64,000 nt of DNA from JACKII01 sp965222315 (GTDB taxonomy: Bacteria; Pseudomonadota; Alphaproteobacteria; Bin95), in contig OZ244951.1 in assembly GCA_965222315.1 (NCBI GenBank), positions 4,836,001-4,900,000 of the forward strand, read 5' to 3'. Positions within the stretch are counted from its first letter, which is position 1; each line of letters starts with the position of its first letter. Positions 50,300 to 58,391 of the stretch are shown here, in pieces. The notes beneath the pieces were generated by a model, which was not told the DNA's origin, ran no database searches, and saw only the letters and a program-made list of their open reading frames with translations. The translations under genes and the position numbers were made by a program.

Positions 50300-51910
50300 C
50301 TAGCTTTCCGATTGCACGGGCCGTTCAAATGGCAGCAGGGTTTCCTCTCCGATATTGCCCCTGACATGGGAGGCAAAGCCGGCGCCCGCCTCTGCATACA
50401 TATTGAAGGCGATGTGTACGCCGGCATTCTGTAAGGCGTCGACTTCGTCCGCGAAACGGGCGATAGCGGCGACCTTCCCGGTATACTCGCTCTCCCGCAA
50501 CATCTCGACCGCGTACATGTTGCTGTCGTGTGCGGGCATGCAGAGCAGAACCAGATCGACCTGCACTTTCTCCAGGCGGTGCCAGAACGCCGGGTCGGTA
50601 ACATCGGCCTGTATCACGTTGCGGCCAGCATCCCGGTGGGCGGAGATCCGTTTGGCGTCGGTCTCTACCCCGATAACCACCTTGCCGAACTGACGGACGA
50701 GGTCGTCATAAGCGCCCGTTCCCACACGGCCCATGCCCAAAACCGCGATTTTGGCGTCGCCGAACAGGATCGCTCGCTCCTCCGGATGGCGGCGGCGCGT
50801 TTCGAACCGGCCGAGCCAGCGGGCGGAGCGCACGTCGATGCCATGGGCGCGCTGCTGTAGCGGCGCGGCCACGATAAAGCTCAGCGCCACCGCGATGGCA
50901 ATCGTCGCGGGCCATTGCGGCCCAAGCCATCCGGCTTCCACGGCGAGCGCGCTGACGATCAGGCCAAACTCGCTATAGCTGGTCAGCGCAAGCGCGCCGA
51001 GTACGGAAGAGCGGACCCGGAACCGGAATTTCGCGAACAGCAAAAAGAACAGAAAACCTTTCAGGAAGGTTAAGGCCACCAGCGCGACGCCCAGAATGAT
51101 CTGTTCCCAATTCGGAAAACCGGAAAGGCCAATCAACACGAAGAATCCAACCAGCAGCAGGTCTTTCAGTGGAAAAAGACTGTGCGCCAGTTCCCGTGCC
51201 TTAGGGTGGCCGGCCATGACAAGGCCCAGGATCAAGGCGCCAATGTCGGGTTTCATTCCAGCCAGGTCGAACACGCCAGCGCCGAGCCCCAATGCAGCAA
51301 ACAGGCCGAACAGCAATAACAACTCGCCATGGCCTACCCGGTTGAGCACCACCAGCAGGACCGGACGCAAGGCCAATAGCAGGATCAGAGCAATCGCCCA
51401 CGGCTCGGGCACCTTGCCGCCGGCAAAGGTCAGGAAGATGACGGCAAAAATATCCTGGATGATCAGAATGCCGACCGCAGTCCGGCCATGCAGGGTGCTT
51501 GCCTCGCCGCGATCCTCCAGGTTCTTGATGGCGAACACGGTGGAGGAGAAAGACAAGGCGAAGCCCAGGCAGAGCGCCGCTGTCAGGTCCAGCCCCGCCA
51601 GCGCCCCGACACCGGTAGCTCCCAGGGCAAGAAACGCCCCCGCCCCCACAACAGTCGTAATGGAGGCATGCACTGTCGCCGTGCTCCATACCTCCGGCCG
51701 GAACAGCCGCCGGATGTCCAGTTCCAGGCCGATCAGAAACAGCAGCAGCGTGACGCCCAGATCCGCGATGGTCTGCAGCAGCGCCCCGCCTTCCAGCCCG
51801 AGCGCATGCGCGGCAAAGCCGGCCACGAGAAAACCGACCAGCGGCGGCAGGTTGACCAGGCGCGCACCAAGCCCAAAAACAAAGGCCAGACCGATTAACA
51901 GCGGGTCCAT
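50300..51910 (-). CDS. CPA2 family monovalent cation:proton antiporter with TrkA-N domain (KefB/YbaL type)
   Basis: A 536-residue transporter. The N-terminal ~370 residues hold about 12 membrane helices (LPPLVGFLVAGFAAHALGLEG, ADLGVTLLLFLIGLELDIRRLF, and LGFALSFSSTVFAIKNLEDRGE with the CPA2 SSTVF motif). A soluble C-terminal TrkA-N nucleotide-binding domain follows (AVLGMGRVGTGAYDDLVRQFGKVVIGVETD). It exchanges K+ or Na+ for H+, controlled by NAD(H) or glutathione adducts in relatives. The gap to dctP is only about 106 bases but the genes are unrelated in role. The C-terminal 40 residues are a variable tail. Confidence 0.93.
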   Translation of the reverse strand: MDPLLIGLAFVFGLGARLVNLPPLVGFLVAGFAAHALGLEGGALLQTIADLGVTLLLFLIGLELDIRRLFRPEVWSTATVHASITTVVGAGAFLALGATGVGALAGLDLTAALCLGFALSFSSTVFAIKNLEDRGEASTLHGRTAVGILIIQDIFAVIFLTFAGGKVPEPWAIALILLLALRPVLLVVLNRVGHGELLLLFGLFAALGLGAGVFDLAGMKPDIGALILGLVMAGHPKARELAHSLFPLKDLLLVGFFVLIGLSGFPNWEQIILGVALVALTFLKGFLFFLLFAKFRFRVRSSVLGALALTSYSEFGLIVSALAVEAGWLGPQWPATIAIAVALSFIVAAPLQQRAHGIDVRSARWLGRFETRRRHPEERAILFGDAKIAVLGMGRVGTGAYDDLVRQFGKVVIGVETDAKRISAHRDAGRNVIQADVTDPAFWHRLEKVQVDLVLLCMPAHDSNMYAVEMLRESEYTGKVAAIARFADEVDALQNAGVHIAFNMYAEAGAGFASHVRGNIGEETLLPFERPVQSES

Positions 51911-52000
51911 GGCTACTCCGGAAGCGGCGGAACTTGCTCTACCCTACCGGTTTCGATGTTGCAGTGCATCTACCTCACAACCGCAGGCGGACTTTTCTCG

Positions 52001-53428
52001 CTAGTCTGCCGACGCGGCCAAGGCCATGGCGTGGGCATCGGGCAGTGCGTCCGGCAGGTCGTCGGCGATCATGCCGGGGCCGAAGCGCTGCGCCGCCTGG
52101 CCGTGCAGCCACGCACCTGCGGCGGCGGCCTCGAATGGCGGCAGGCCCTGGGCGAGCAGGCCGCCGATGATCCCGGCAAGCACGTCGCCGCTGCCAGCGG
52201 TGCCGAGCCAGGGCGGCGCGTTGGCGTTGATCGCAGCGCGGCCGTCCGGTGCTGCGATGACGGTGTCCGGCCCCTTCAGCAGCACGACGGCACCGGCAGC
52301 GGTGGCGGCGGCGCGGGCACGGGCGAGCTTGCCGCCGTGGATCGCCGGGAAGAGGTGGGCGAACTCGCCCTCGTGCGGGGTCAGGACGGCATGGCTGTTT
52401 GCTTGCGTCACCGTCAACAGCCGGTCCGGGTCTCCGGCAAAGGCCGTCAGGGCGTCGGCGTCGAGCAGGCAAGGCTTGCCGGCGGCCAGTGCAGCCGTCA
52501 CCCGCATCCGTGTTTGCGGCGTTGCGCCTGCGCCGGGGCCGATAACGATGCTGGCGGTGCGGGGCTCGCTGACCGCTTGCCGGAAGGCAGGCAGGCCGTT
52601 GGTGGGCCGCAGGATGATGGCGGCGGGCGCTGCGGCGAGCAGCGGCATGTCTTGCGGCGGTACGGTAACGCTGACCAGTCCCGCCCCCGTGCGGAGGGCC
52701 GCATAGGCCGAAAGCCTGGCCGTCCCCGCCATTTCGCCGGCGGAGACGATGCAGTGCCCGCGGCGGTACTTGTGGGTTTCGGTGCCGAGCCCTGGCAGGT
52801 GCCAAAGCCCTGGCCGGTTTTCGAAGGTTTGCGGCTGAATTTCTTCCAGGACGCTGGCGGGAATGCCGATGCCAGCAAGCCTTGTCTCGCCGCAGAGGCC
52901 GCGGCCGGGATAGAGCTGGTGTCCCGGCTTCAGCCGGAAGAAGGTGACGGTCATTGCGGCTTGCGGAGCGAAGCCCAACACCTCGCCCGTCGCGCCATCC
53001 ACGCCGCTTGGCGTATCGACCGCCACCAGCGGGCATTTTACCGCCCGCAGCACCGCGGCGGGGAGGCCATCGACCGGGCGGCTGAGCCCCGCGCCGAAGA
53101 TCGCGTCGACCGCCAGTTCCGCGCTATCCAGTAGGTTCGCCGAAAGCGGCTCTACCGGGCCATTCCAGAGCGCTGCATGATGGGCGGCGTCGCCGCGCAG
53201 CGCCTCGCGTTTTCCGAGCAGGCCCAGCCTGACCGGCCAGCCGCGCGCCGCCAGCAGACGGGCAACTACAAAGCCGTCGCCGCCATTGTTGCCAGGCCCG
53301 CAGAGCACAGCCACCGGCCTGGGGCTCCAGCGCAGGCTGATGGCATCAGCGATGGCGAGCCCTGCCCGCTCCATCAGCACCGGCCCCGGCTCGCCACCCG
53401 CAATGGCGAGTGCGTCGGCCCGACTCAT
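52001..53428 (-). CDS. nnr: bifunctional NAD(P)H-hydrate epimerase / ADP-dependent NAD(P)H-hydrate dehydratase
   Basis: It repairs hydrated NAD(P)H (NADHX). The 475-residue protein has the N-terminal epimerase domain (CGPGNNGGDGFVVARLL, AIFGAGLSRPVDG; about 1-200). The ribokinase-like dehydratase domain follows (SAGEMAGTARLSAYAALRTGAG, VLTPHEGEFAHLFP, LGTAGSGDVLAGIIGGLLAQG). ATG 53428 is the only ATG nearby, but the codons just upstream (reading TGQLLTPAE) look like the usual N-terminus. The true start may therefore be a few codons earlier from a non-AUG codon. It follows the NUDIX gene on the same strand with 37 bases between. Confidence 0.93.
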   Translation of the reverse strand: MSRADALAIAGGEPGPVLMERAGLAIADAISLRWSPRPVAVLCGPGNNGGDGFVVARLLAARGWPVRLGLLGKREALRGDAAHHAALWNGPVEPLSANLLDSAELAVDAIFGAGLSRPVDGLPAAVLRAVKCPLVAVDTPSGVDGATGEVLGFAPQAAMTVTFFRLKPGHQLYPGRGLCGETRLAGIGIPASVLEEIQPQTFENRPGLWHLPGLGTETHKYRRGHCIVSAGEMAGTARLSAYAALRTGAGLVSVTVPPQDMPLLAAAPAAIILRPTNGLPAFRQAVSEPRTASIVIGPGAGATPQTRMRVTAALAAGKPCLLDADALTAFAGDPDRLLTVTQANSHAVLTPHEGEFAHLFPAIHGGKLARARAAATAAGAVVLLKGPDTVIAAPDGRAAINANAPPWLGTAGSGDVLAGIIGGLLAQGLPPFEAAAAGAWLHGQAAQRFGPGMIADDLPDALPDAHAMALAASAD

Positions 53429-53465
53429 TTCGGCAGGCGTCAGTAATTGGCCGGTGTAGGCAGCC

Positions 53466-54170
53466 TCAGTGATGGCCGTAGACCCTTTCGTTGCCGACTG
53501 TCTTGGACCAGGGCACGGGCCAATCCGGATCGTGCAGATTCCCGTTGGCGATCCTGTTTTCGATTTCTTTCAGCGCCATGGCGGTGACAGGCCGGATTTT
53601 GAGTTCGTAGGCATCTTCGAACTTAAACCATTTCAGGCGCAGCAACTCTCCGTCGCCCTGGTCGTCCCGGTCCATGTCGCCCTGCACGTTGTCGGCGTCC
53701 GTCACGAAGAAGCGGGCGTTGAAGCGGCGCGGGCGGCCGGGTGGCGTGACGGCGCGGTAGACGAAGGAGAGGTTTTCGAGGCAGGGCGCGTTGCCGGTGG
53801 CGAAGAAGTCCTCCCAGCCTTTCGGCGGTTTTTGGGCTTGGCTTGGCTTCGCGCCGATGACCAAGCCCGCCTCCTCAAACGTTTCCCGAATGGCGGCCAT
53901 GGCCAGTGCGTTGGCCCGGCGCTCGGTCGCCGCCTGGGTGAGCCTGGATAAAACATCGGCGCGTAAGCCGGTGGCAGGCTTTACATAGCCGTCGGCCCGA
54001 TCGACCCGGCCGCCGGGGAAGACGTAGTGGTGCGGGAAAAACACATGGCCGGAAGAGCGCTCGCCCATCAGGACGGTGGGGCCGGACTTGCTCTGGCGCA
54101 CAATAATCATGGTGGCCGCGTCGCGGATGCGCGGCGGCTTGGCGGGCGCTTTGGGCGCTGCGTCGTTCAT
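53466..54170 (-). CDS. NUDIX hydrolase
   Basis: A 234-residue NUDIX-fold protein, hydrolysing a nucleoside diphosphate linked to another moiety. FFPHHYVFPGGRVDRADG starts the fold. The core of the box is AMAAIRETFEEAGLVIG (REXXEEXG), separated from the upstream glycines by a longer insert than in MutT. This is the form seen in NUDT7/NUDT19-like CoA hydrolases. RFNARFFVTDAD and KWFKFEDAYELKI follow. ATG 54170 has AGGAAGTCCC before it. The tRNA-His gene lies just upstream, so the promoter must sit in the 86-base gap. Confidence 0.87.
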   Translation of the reverse strand: MNDAAPKAPAKPPRIRDAATMIIVRQSKSGPTVLMGERSSGHVFFPHHYVFPGGRVDRADGYVKPATGLRADVLSRLTQAATERRANALAMAAIRETFEEAGLVIGAKPSQAQKPPKGWEDFFATGNAPCLENLSFVYRAVTPPGRPRRFNARFFVTDADNVQGDMDRDDQGDGELLRLKWFKFEDAYELKIRPVTAMALKEIENRIANGNLHDPDWPVPWSKTVGNERVYGHH

Positions 54171-54256
54171 GGGACTTCCTGGCAGATGGCGTGTGTCGGT
54201 TACGCTCAAACTGCCCTCTGCCGCCCGTCCTGACAAGATAGACCGGCCGCATGCGC

Positions 54257-54334
54257 TGGGGTGCCCTACCGGATTTGAACCGGCGACCTCCTGGACCACA
54301 ACCAGGCGCTCTAACCAACTGAGCTAAGGGCACC
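54257..54334 (-). tRNA. tRNA-His (GTG anticodon)
   Basis: The minus strand gives acceptor GTGCCCT/AGGGCAC and the D arm AGCTCAGTTGGTTAGAGC. The anticodon stem CCTGG/CCAGG has anticodon GTG in TTGTGGT, and the T arm is CGCCGGTTCAAATCCGGTA. The discriminator C73 and a genomic G at position -1 (54334) pair, the hallmark of tRNA-His. CCA is encoded (54257-54259 in complement). Confidence 0.97.
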
Positions 54335-54517
54335 ATCCACGCGGGAAGGCGGCCTTGCTAGGCGAAAGCCGGGCCACCGTCAAGCGGCAAACGCGCATTC
54401 TGCGTTCCCGGCGGGCGAGCCTGCATCTTTGCGGGAGACAAACGCGGGAGGAGGGCCAGGCTCTCCGCCCGGCGTCAGGCTCGGCATCCGGCCGGGAAGG
54501 CGTCGCGGCGAAGGAGG

Positions 54518-55297
54518 TTAGCGGAAGTCGAAGCCCTGGTGTTTAACCTCTTCACGCAACTTCTCGCGGGGTTGGGGCGAGAACTTCTTCACCAACTCGG
54601 CGCTCCACGAGTCATCGTTGGTGACCCGGCCCTGGCCGCGATAGTGCGCCGCCAGTTGCTTATCGTACTGCTGGAGCCCTTGCTCCAGGGTCATGCCGTC
54701 TTTGTGCTTGCCGAACTGCTCGTAGTGGACCATCGCCGCGTAGGGCATGCGCGGCTTCTGGGGCGGTTGCTCGGCCGGCCAGCCGAGGACCATACCGAAG
54801 ACGGCGTAGACCCGGTGCGGCAGGCCCAGGATTTCGGCGGTCGCGACGGCGTTGTTGCGGATTGCGCCGATCATCACCCCCTTGATGCCCAGAGACTCGG
54901 CGGCGAGGGAGGCCGACATGCCGACCAGAGCCGCATCGACGCTGGTGACCAGGCCCATTTCGAAATTGTTGTCGTCGATGTTCTCGCCATTGTTGCCCAT
55001 GGCGTGCTCGATCCGGGTCATGTCGGCACAGAACGCCAGGAAGACCGGGGCTTCGGCCACGTGCTTCTGGTTGCCGGTGACCGGTGCGAGCTTCGCCAGG
55101 ATGTCCTTATCGCGCACGATGACAACGCTGTAAGATTGGATGTTGGAGGAAGTCGGCGCGCGGAAGGCGGCGCGGAGGATCGCCTCCACCTGCTCGTCCG
55201 TGACCGGCTCGTCGGTGTACTTGCGGACGCTAACGCGGTTTTGGAGGGCGCGGATCGTGTCGCTGGTGGGCAAGCCGTGATCGTCGAGTTCGGGCAT
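54518..55297 (-). CDS. nitroreductase family protein (NfsA-like)
   Basis: A 259-residue FMN oxidoreductase, reducing nitroaromatics, quinones or other electrophiles with NAD(P)H. NRVSVRKYTDEPVTDEQVEAILRAAFRAPTSSNIQSYSVV is the FMN-binding entry, with R and S ligands. GLVTSVDAALVGMSASLAAESLGIKGVMIGAIRNN and GLPHRVYAVFGMVLGWPAE are typical for the NfsA-like branch, including its C-terminal tail. ATG 55297 is used (family-typical MPELDDHG...), not the longer frame from 55390, which overlaps the acetyltransferase gene. Confidence 0.92.
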   Translation of the reverse strand: MPELDDHGLPTSDTIRALQNRVSVRKYTDEPVTDEQVEAILRAAFRAPTSSNIQSYSVVIVRDKDILAKLAPVTGNQKHVAEAPVFLAFCADMTRIEHAMGNNGENIDDNNFEMGLVTSVDAALVGMSASLAAESLGIKGVMIGAIRNNAVATAEILGLPHRVYAVFGMVLGWPAEQPPQKPRMPYAAMVHYEQFGKHKDGMTLEQGLQQYDKQLAAHYRGQGRVTNDDSWSAELVKKFSPQPREKLREEVKHQGFDFR

Positions 55298-55346
55298 GGA
55301 AGAGGGCCTCTGGAAAGCAGGTATATGAGAAAGTTGCGCTCTTTTA

Positions 55347-55892
55347 CTACTCTTCCTGCAAGGCCCGCCAGTCCTCTGCGCGCAAAACACATCTGACGGC
55401 CCGCACGCCTTCTATGGTGATCAGGCCGCAGTCGCGGCGCATCCCGGCCTTTTCCATCACGCGAATGGAGGCGGTGTTTTCCGGCGCTGCGGCTGCCACA
55501 ATCTCCGGCAGGTCCAGCGTCTCGAAGCCGAAGCGGAGGGCGGCCTGCGCGATCTCACTCGCATAGCCTTTGCCCCAGGCGGTGTCGTCCAGCATGTAGA
55601 GCAGTTCCGGCGCATTGCCGAGCGCCTCCCACCGGCGGAGGCCGCCATGGCCGATTAGTTGGCCACTTGCCATTTCAATAACGGCCCATGGACCGAAGCC
55701 GCCCGGCTCCTGCCACATGCCGGCAAACCAGGGCACCCGCGCTTTCGCGATTTCATTGGCCCGTTTTGCCGTCTCTGTACCGCCCATAAGATAGCGCACG
55801 ACCTGCGGTTTGGCCCGGATGGTGGCGTAGGCGGGGATGTCGGCCGCCTCGAAGGGGCGCAGAAGGAGGCGTGATGTTTCGATAGCCGTCAT
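55347..55892 (-). CDS. GNAT family N-acetyltransferase (RimJ/RimL-like)
   Basis: A 181-residue acetyltransferase. TSRLLLRPFEAADIPAYATIRAKPQVVRYL is the RimJ/RimL-type start. PWAVIEMASGQLIGHGGLRRWE is the core strand, ELLYMLDDTAWGKGYASEIAQAAL carries the acetyl-CoA loop (GKGYA, a variant of Q/RxxGxG/A), and NTASIRVMEKAGMRRDCG is the closing motif. Targets may be ribosomal proteins or small amines. It is divergent from the Rieske gene at 56006. Confidence 0.9.
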   Translation of the reverse strand: MTAIETSRLLLRPFEAADIPAYATIRAKPQVVRYLMGGTETAKRANEIAKARVPWFAGMWQEPGGFGPWAVIEMASGQLIGHGGLRRWEALGNAPELLYMLDDTAWGKGYASEIAQAALRFGFETLDLPEIVAAAAPENTASIRVMEKAGMRRDCGLITIEGVRAVRCVLRAEDWRALQEE

Positions 55893-56005
55893 GGGTGATC
55901 ATTCGCCGGAGAATGAGAGAGAATGAGAATATGATTGCCACGGTCAGACTAGACGGTTCGGGCGCGCTGAGGCACGCTTCTTCCAACGCCTGAAGAGGAA
56001 ACGCC

Positions 56006-57292
56006 ATGCTAAGCCGAGAAGACAATGAATTGCTCACCCAGGTCGGCCCTGGCTCCGGCATGGGCGAGTTGATGCGGCGCTTTTGGATGCCGGTGCTGCT
56101 GTCGGCAGAGATCGCCGAGCCAGACTGCACGCCCGTCCGCGTGCGCCTGCTGGGGGAGCCGCTGATCGCTTTCCGCGACACGGATGGCCGAGTCGGCGTG
56201 GTGGATGAGCACTGCCCGCACCGGCGCTCCAGCCTGTATTTCGGCCGGAATGAGGAATGCGGCATCCGCTGTGTCTATCATGGCTGGAAGTTCGACGTGG
56301 ATGGCAATTGCGTGGACATGCCGTCGGAACCGGCCGACAGCAACTACCGCGAAAAGGTGAAGCTGAAGGCCTACCCCGCGCGGGAGGCAGGCGGCGTGGT
56401 CTGGGCCTATATGGGACCGGCGGAGAAAATGGGCGAGCCGCCGGCCTTCGACTGGATGGATGTGCCGGAGGACCACCGCTACGCCAGCCGGTGGGTGCAG
56501 GACTGCAACTACGCCCAGTGTGTGGAGGGCGAGATCGACTCGGCGCATGTGAGCTTCTTGCATTCGCTGGTGGACAAGAACGTGGCGCAGAAAACCGCGC
56601 TGGCGGGTTCTTATTTCTCCGGCGACCGGGCGCCCAAATGGAAGGTGGTGGACACCGACTGGGGCATGACCCTAGGCGCGCGGCGGGGTACGGATGAGGG
56701 CCAGTATTACTGGCGTATGAATCAATGGTATTTTCCGTTCTACACCATGATCGCGCCGGTGCCGGGTGAGGCCCGGTCATTCCGGATGTGGGTGCCTTCG
56801 GACGATGACCAGACCAGCATCATCTGTATTTCCTACCGCCAGGACCGGCCGGTTGGCGAGAAGGAAGTGGATGGCTGGAAGCGCGGCGTCAGCCAGCACG
56901 CGGAGCGCATTCCGGGCACACTGACGCCGGTTCGAAACGCCGGGAACGAATACCTGATCGACCGGGAGAAGCAGCGGACCGAGACCTTCAGCGGTATTGA
57001 GGGCGTCCGTGCCCAGGATGCTGCCATGGTGGAAAGCGCCGGGCGTATCGTGGACCGGACGCAGGAACACCTGGGCACGTCCGACACCGCGGTGATCCGG
57101 ATGCGGCGCTTGTTGTTGGGAGCGGCGAAGGATTTGATGGCGGGTAACGAGCCGCGGGCGGCGGCGGGCGGCGATCTGTTCAAGGTGCGCTCCCACTCCA
57201 CGGTGATCGATGAGACCGGCGACTTCGACGACTATCCGGAAATTTTGGCGGCGATGGGGTTTAATGAAAGCGCGCGCCGCGCCGCGGAGTGA
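56006..57292 (+). CDS. Rieske [2Fe-2S] aromatic ring-hydroxylating dioxygenase, alpha subunit (phthalate 4,5-dioxygenase-like)
   Basis: A 428-residue terminal oxygenase. The Rieske cluster ligands are C70/H72 (EHCPHRRSSL) and C89/H92 (RCVYHGWKFD). Mononuclear iron ligands lie in EGEIDSAHVSFLH (H181, H186, with D178 as bridging acid). It belongs to the one-component-alpha type (phthalate/p-toluenesulfonate oxygenase), which works with a separate FMN-[2Fe-2S] reductase. No reductase gene is in the window. GAAGAGGAAACGCC gives a good ribosome site. The luciferase-like gene follows after about 150 bases. Confidence 0.92.
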   Translation: MLSREDNELLTQVGPGSGMGELMRRFWMPVLLSAEIAEPDCTPVRVRLLGEPLIAFRDTDGRVGVVDEHCPHRRSSLYFGRNEECGIRCVYHGWKFDVDGNCVDMPSEPADSNYREKVKLKAYPAREAGGVVWAYMGPAEKMGEPPAFDWMDVPEDHRYASRWVQDCNYAQCVEGEIDSAHVSFLHSLVDKNVAQKTALAGSYFSGDRAPKWKVVDTDWGMTLGARRGTDEGQYYWRMNQWYFPFYTMIAPVPGEARSFRMWVPSDDDQTSIICISYRQDRPVGEKEVDGWKRGVSQHAERIPGTLTPVRNAGNEYLIDREKQRTETFSGIEGVRAQDAAMVESAGRIVDRTQEHLGTSDTAVIRMRRLLLGAAKDLMAGNEPRAAAGGDLFKVRSHSTVIDETGDFDDYPEILAAMGFNESARRAAE

Positions 57293-57328
57293 TGCTTCTC
57301 GCTCCCCGGCTGGCTCGGCAGAGACAGG

Positions 57329-57373
57329 CCGGGGCCCAGAGTTTGCGGATCGACCGGCAACCCTGGGCCCCGG
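57329..57373. repeat. long palindromic stem, part of repeat type B
   Basis: CCGGGGCCCAG (57329-57339) and CTGGGCCCCGG (57363-57373) form a perfect 11-bp stem with a 23-base loop, followed by a small CGGCTTCGCCG hairpin. The right half (57360-57398) is a near copy of the unit at 21009-21049. It sits between the Rieske and second LLM genes, which read the same way, so it could act as an attenuator. Confidence 0.55.
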
Positions 57374-57441
57374 ACACGGCTTCGCCGTTCAGGGGAGTGT
57401 GGATAGAATGAGCCAAACCAGCAGACCAAGGAAACCACTAC

Positions 57442-58311
57442 ATGACCATGCAATACGGTGCGTTTTTCCCCACGCGCGACATGCCCGCCGACCGTGTCCA
57501 AATCCGGGACTGGGCGCAGGCGGCGGAGGAAATTGGCTTCGACTATATTGAGATATCAGACCATGTCCTCGGTGCCGACCGTGAGAAGATCGCGGGCTTT
57601 GAAGGCCCCTATGACGCGGACGACAGCTTCCATGAGACCTTCACCACCATTGCCTACATGGCGGCAGTGACGGAGAAGGTCGGCTTTGCGAGCGGCGTGC
57701 TGATCCTGCCGCAGCGCCAGACGGCGCTGGTGGCGAAGCAGGCGGCACAGGTGGACATTCTGTGCGGCGGCAGGCTGCGACTGGGCGTGGGTGTCGGCTG
57801 GAACCCGGTGGAGTACGCGGCGCTGGGTGAGGACTGGTCCAAGCGTGGCCGCCGCCAGGAAGAGCAGGTCCAGTTGATGAAGCGCTACTGGACAGAGCGC
57901 ACCGTCACCTTTGACGGTGAGTTCGACCGGGTGGCGCATGCGGGCGTCAATCCGCTGCCGATCCAGCGTCCCATTCCGGTCTGGTTCGGCGGTGGTGTCG
58001 ATGCGGTGCTGAAGCGGGCGGCGAAGCATGGCGATGGCTGGATTCCGCTCGGCAATCCGGGGCGCACCTCCATGCAGATGCTGGAGAAACTGCATGGCTA
58101 TCTGCGCGACGAGGGCCGCGACCCGGCGAGCTTCGGCGTGGAGGCCTGGATCCGCTATAGTCTGGGCGGTCCGGAAGAATGGCGGAAGGCGGTGGATACC
58201 TGGGCGGCGGCAGGCGCGAGCCACGCCACCTTCTACACCTCCGGCCAAGGCGCAGGCGGACTGGACCAGCAGATCGCTGCCATGCGGTCCTTCATGGATG
58301 CGATGCGCTAG
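57442..58311 (+). CDS. LLM class flavin-dependent oxidoreductase, paralogue 2
   Basis: A 289-residue luciferase-like enzyme related to the gene at 39390. Shared segments include AEEIGFDYIEISDHVLG, ILPQRQTALVAKQAAQV, LGVGVGWNPVEYAALGEDW, and PVWFGGGVDAVLKR. It lacks part of the N-terminal tail of paralogue 1 and has a different C-terminus. Its place just after a Rieske oxygenase gene suggests the two act in one degradation path, the flavin enzyme acting on the oxygenated product or an analogue. AAGGAAACCACTAC precedes the ATG. Confidence 0.88.
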   Translation: MTMQYGAFFPTRDMPADRVQIRDWAQAAEEIGFDYIEISDHVLGADREKIAGFEGPYDADDSFHETFTTIAYMAAVTEKVGFASGVLILPQRQTALVAKQAAQVDILCGGRLRLGVGVGWNPVEYAALGEDWSKRGRRQEEQVQLMKRYWTERTVTFDGEFDRVAHAGVNPLPIQRPIPVWFGGGVDAVLKRAAKHGDGWIPLGNPGRTSMQMLEKLHGYLRDEGRDPASFGVEAWIRYSLGGPEEWRKAVDTWAAAGASHATFYTSGQGAGGLDQQIAAMRSFMDAMR

Positions 58312-58391
58312 TTGAAGGAATGGGCTGATTCACGAAGCGCTCGCGGATGCAAGCGTTTCGATCAGACCATCAGGCCATGGAAGGCGATTTG

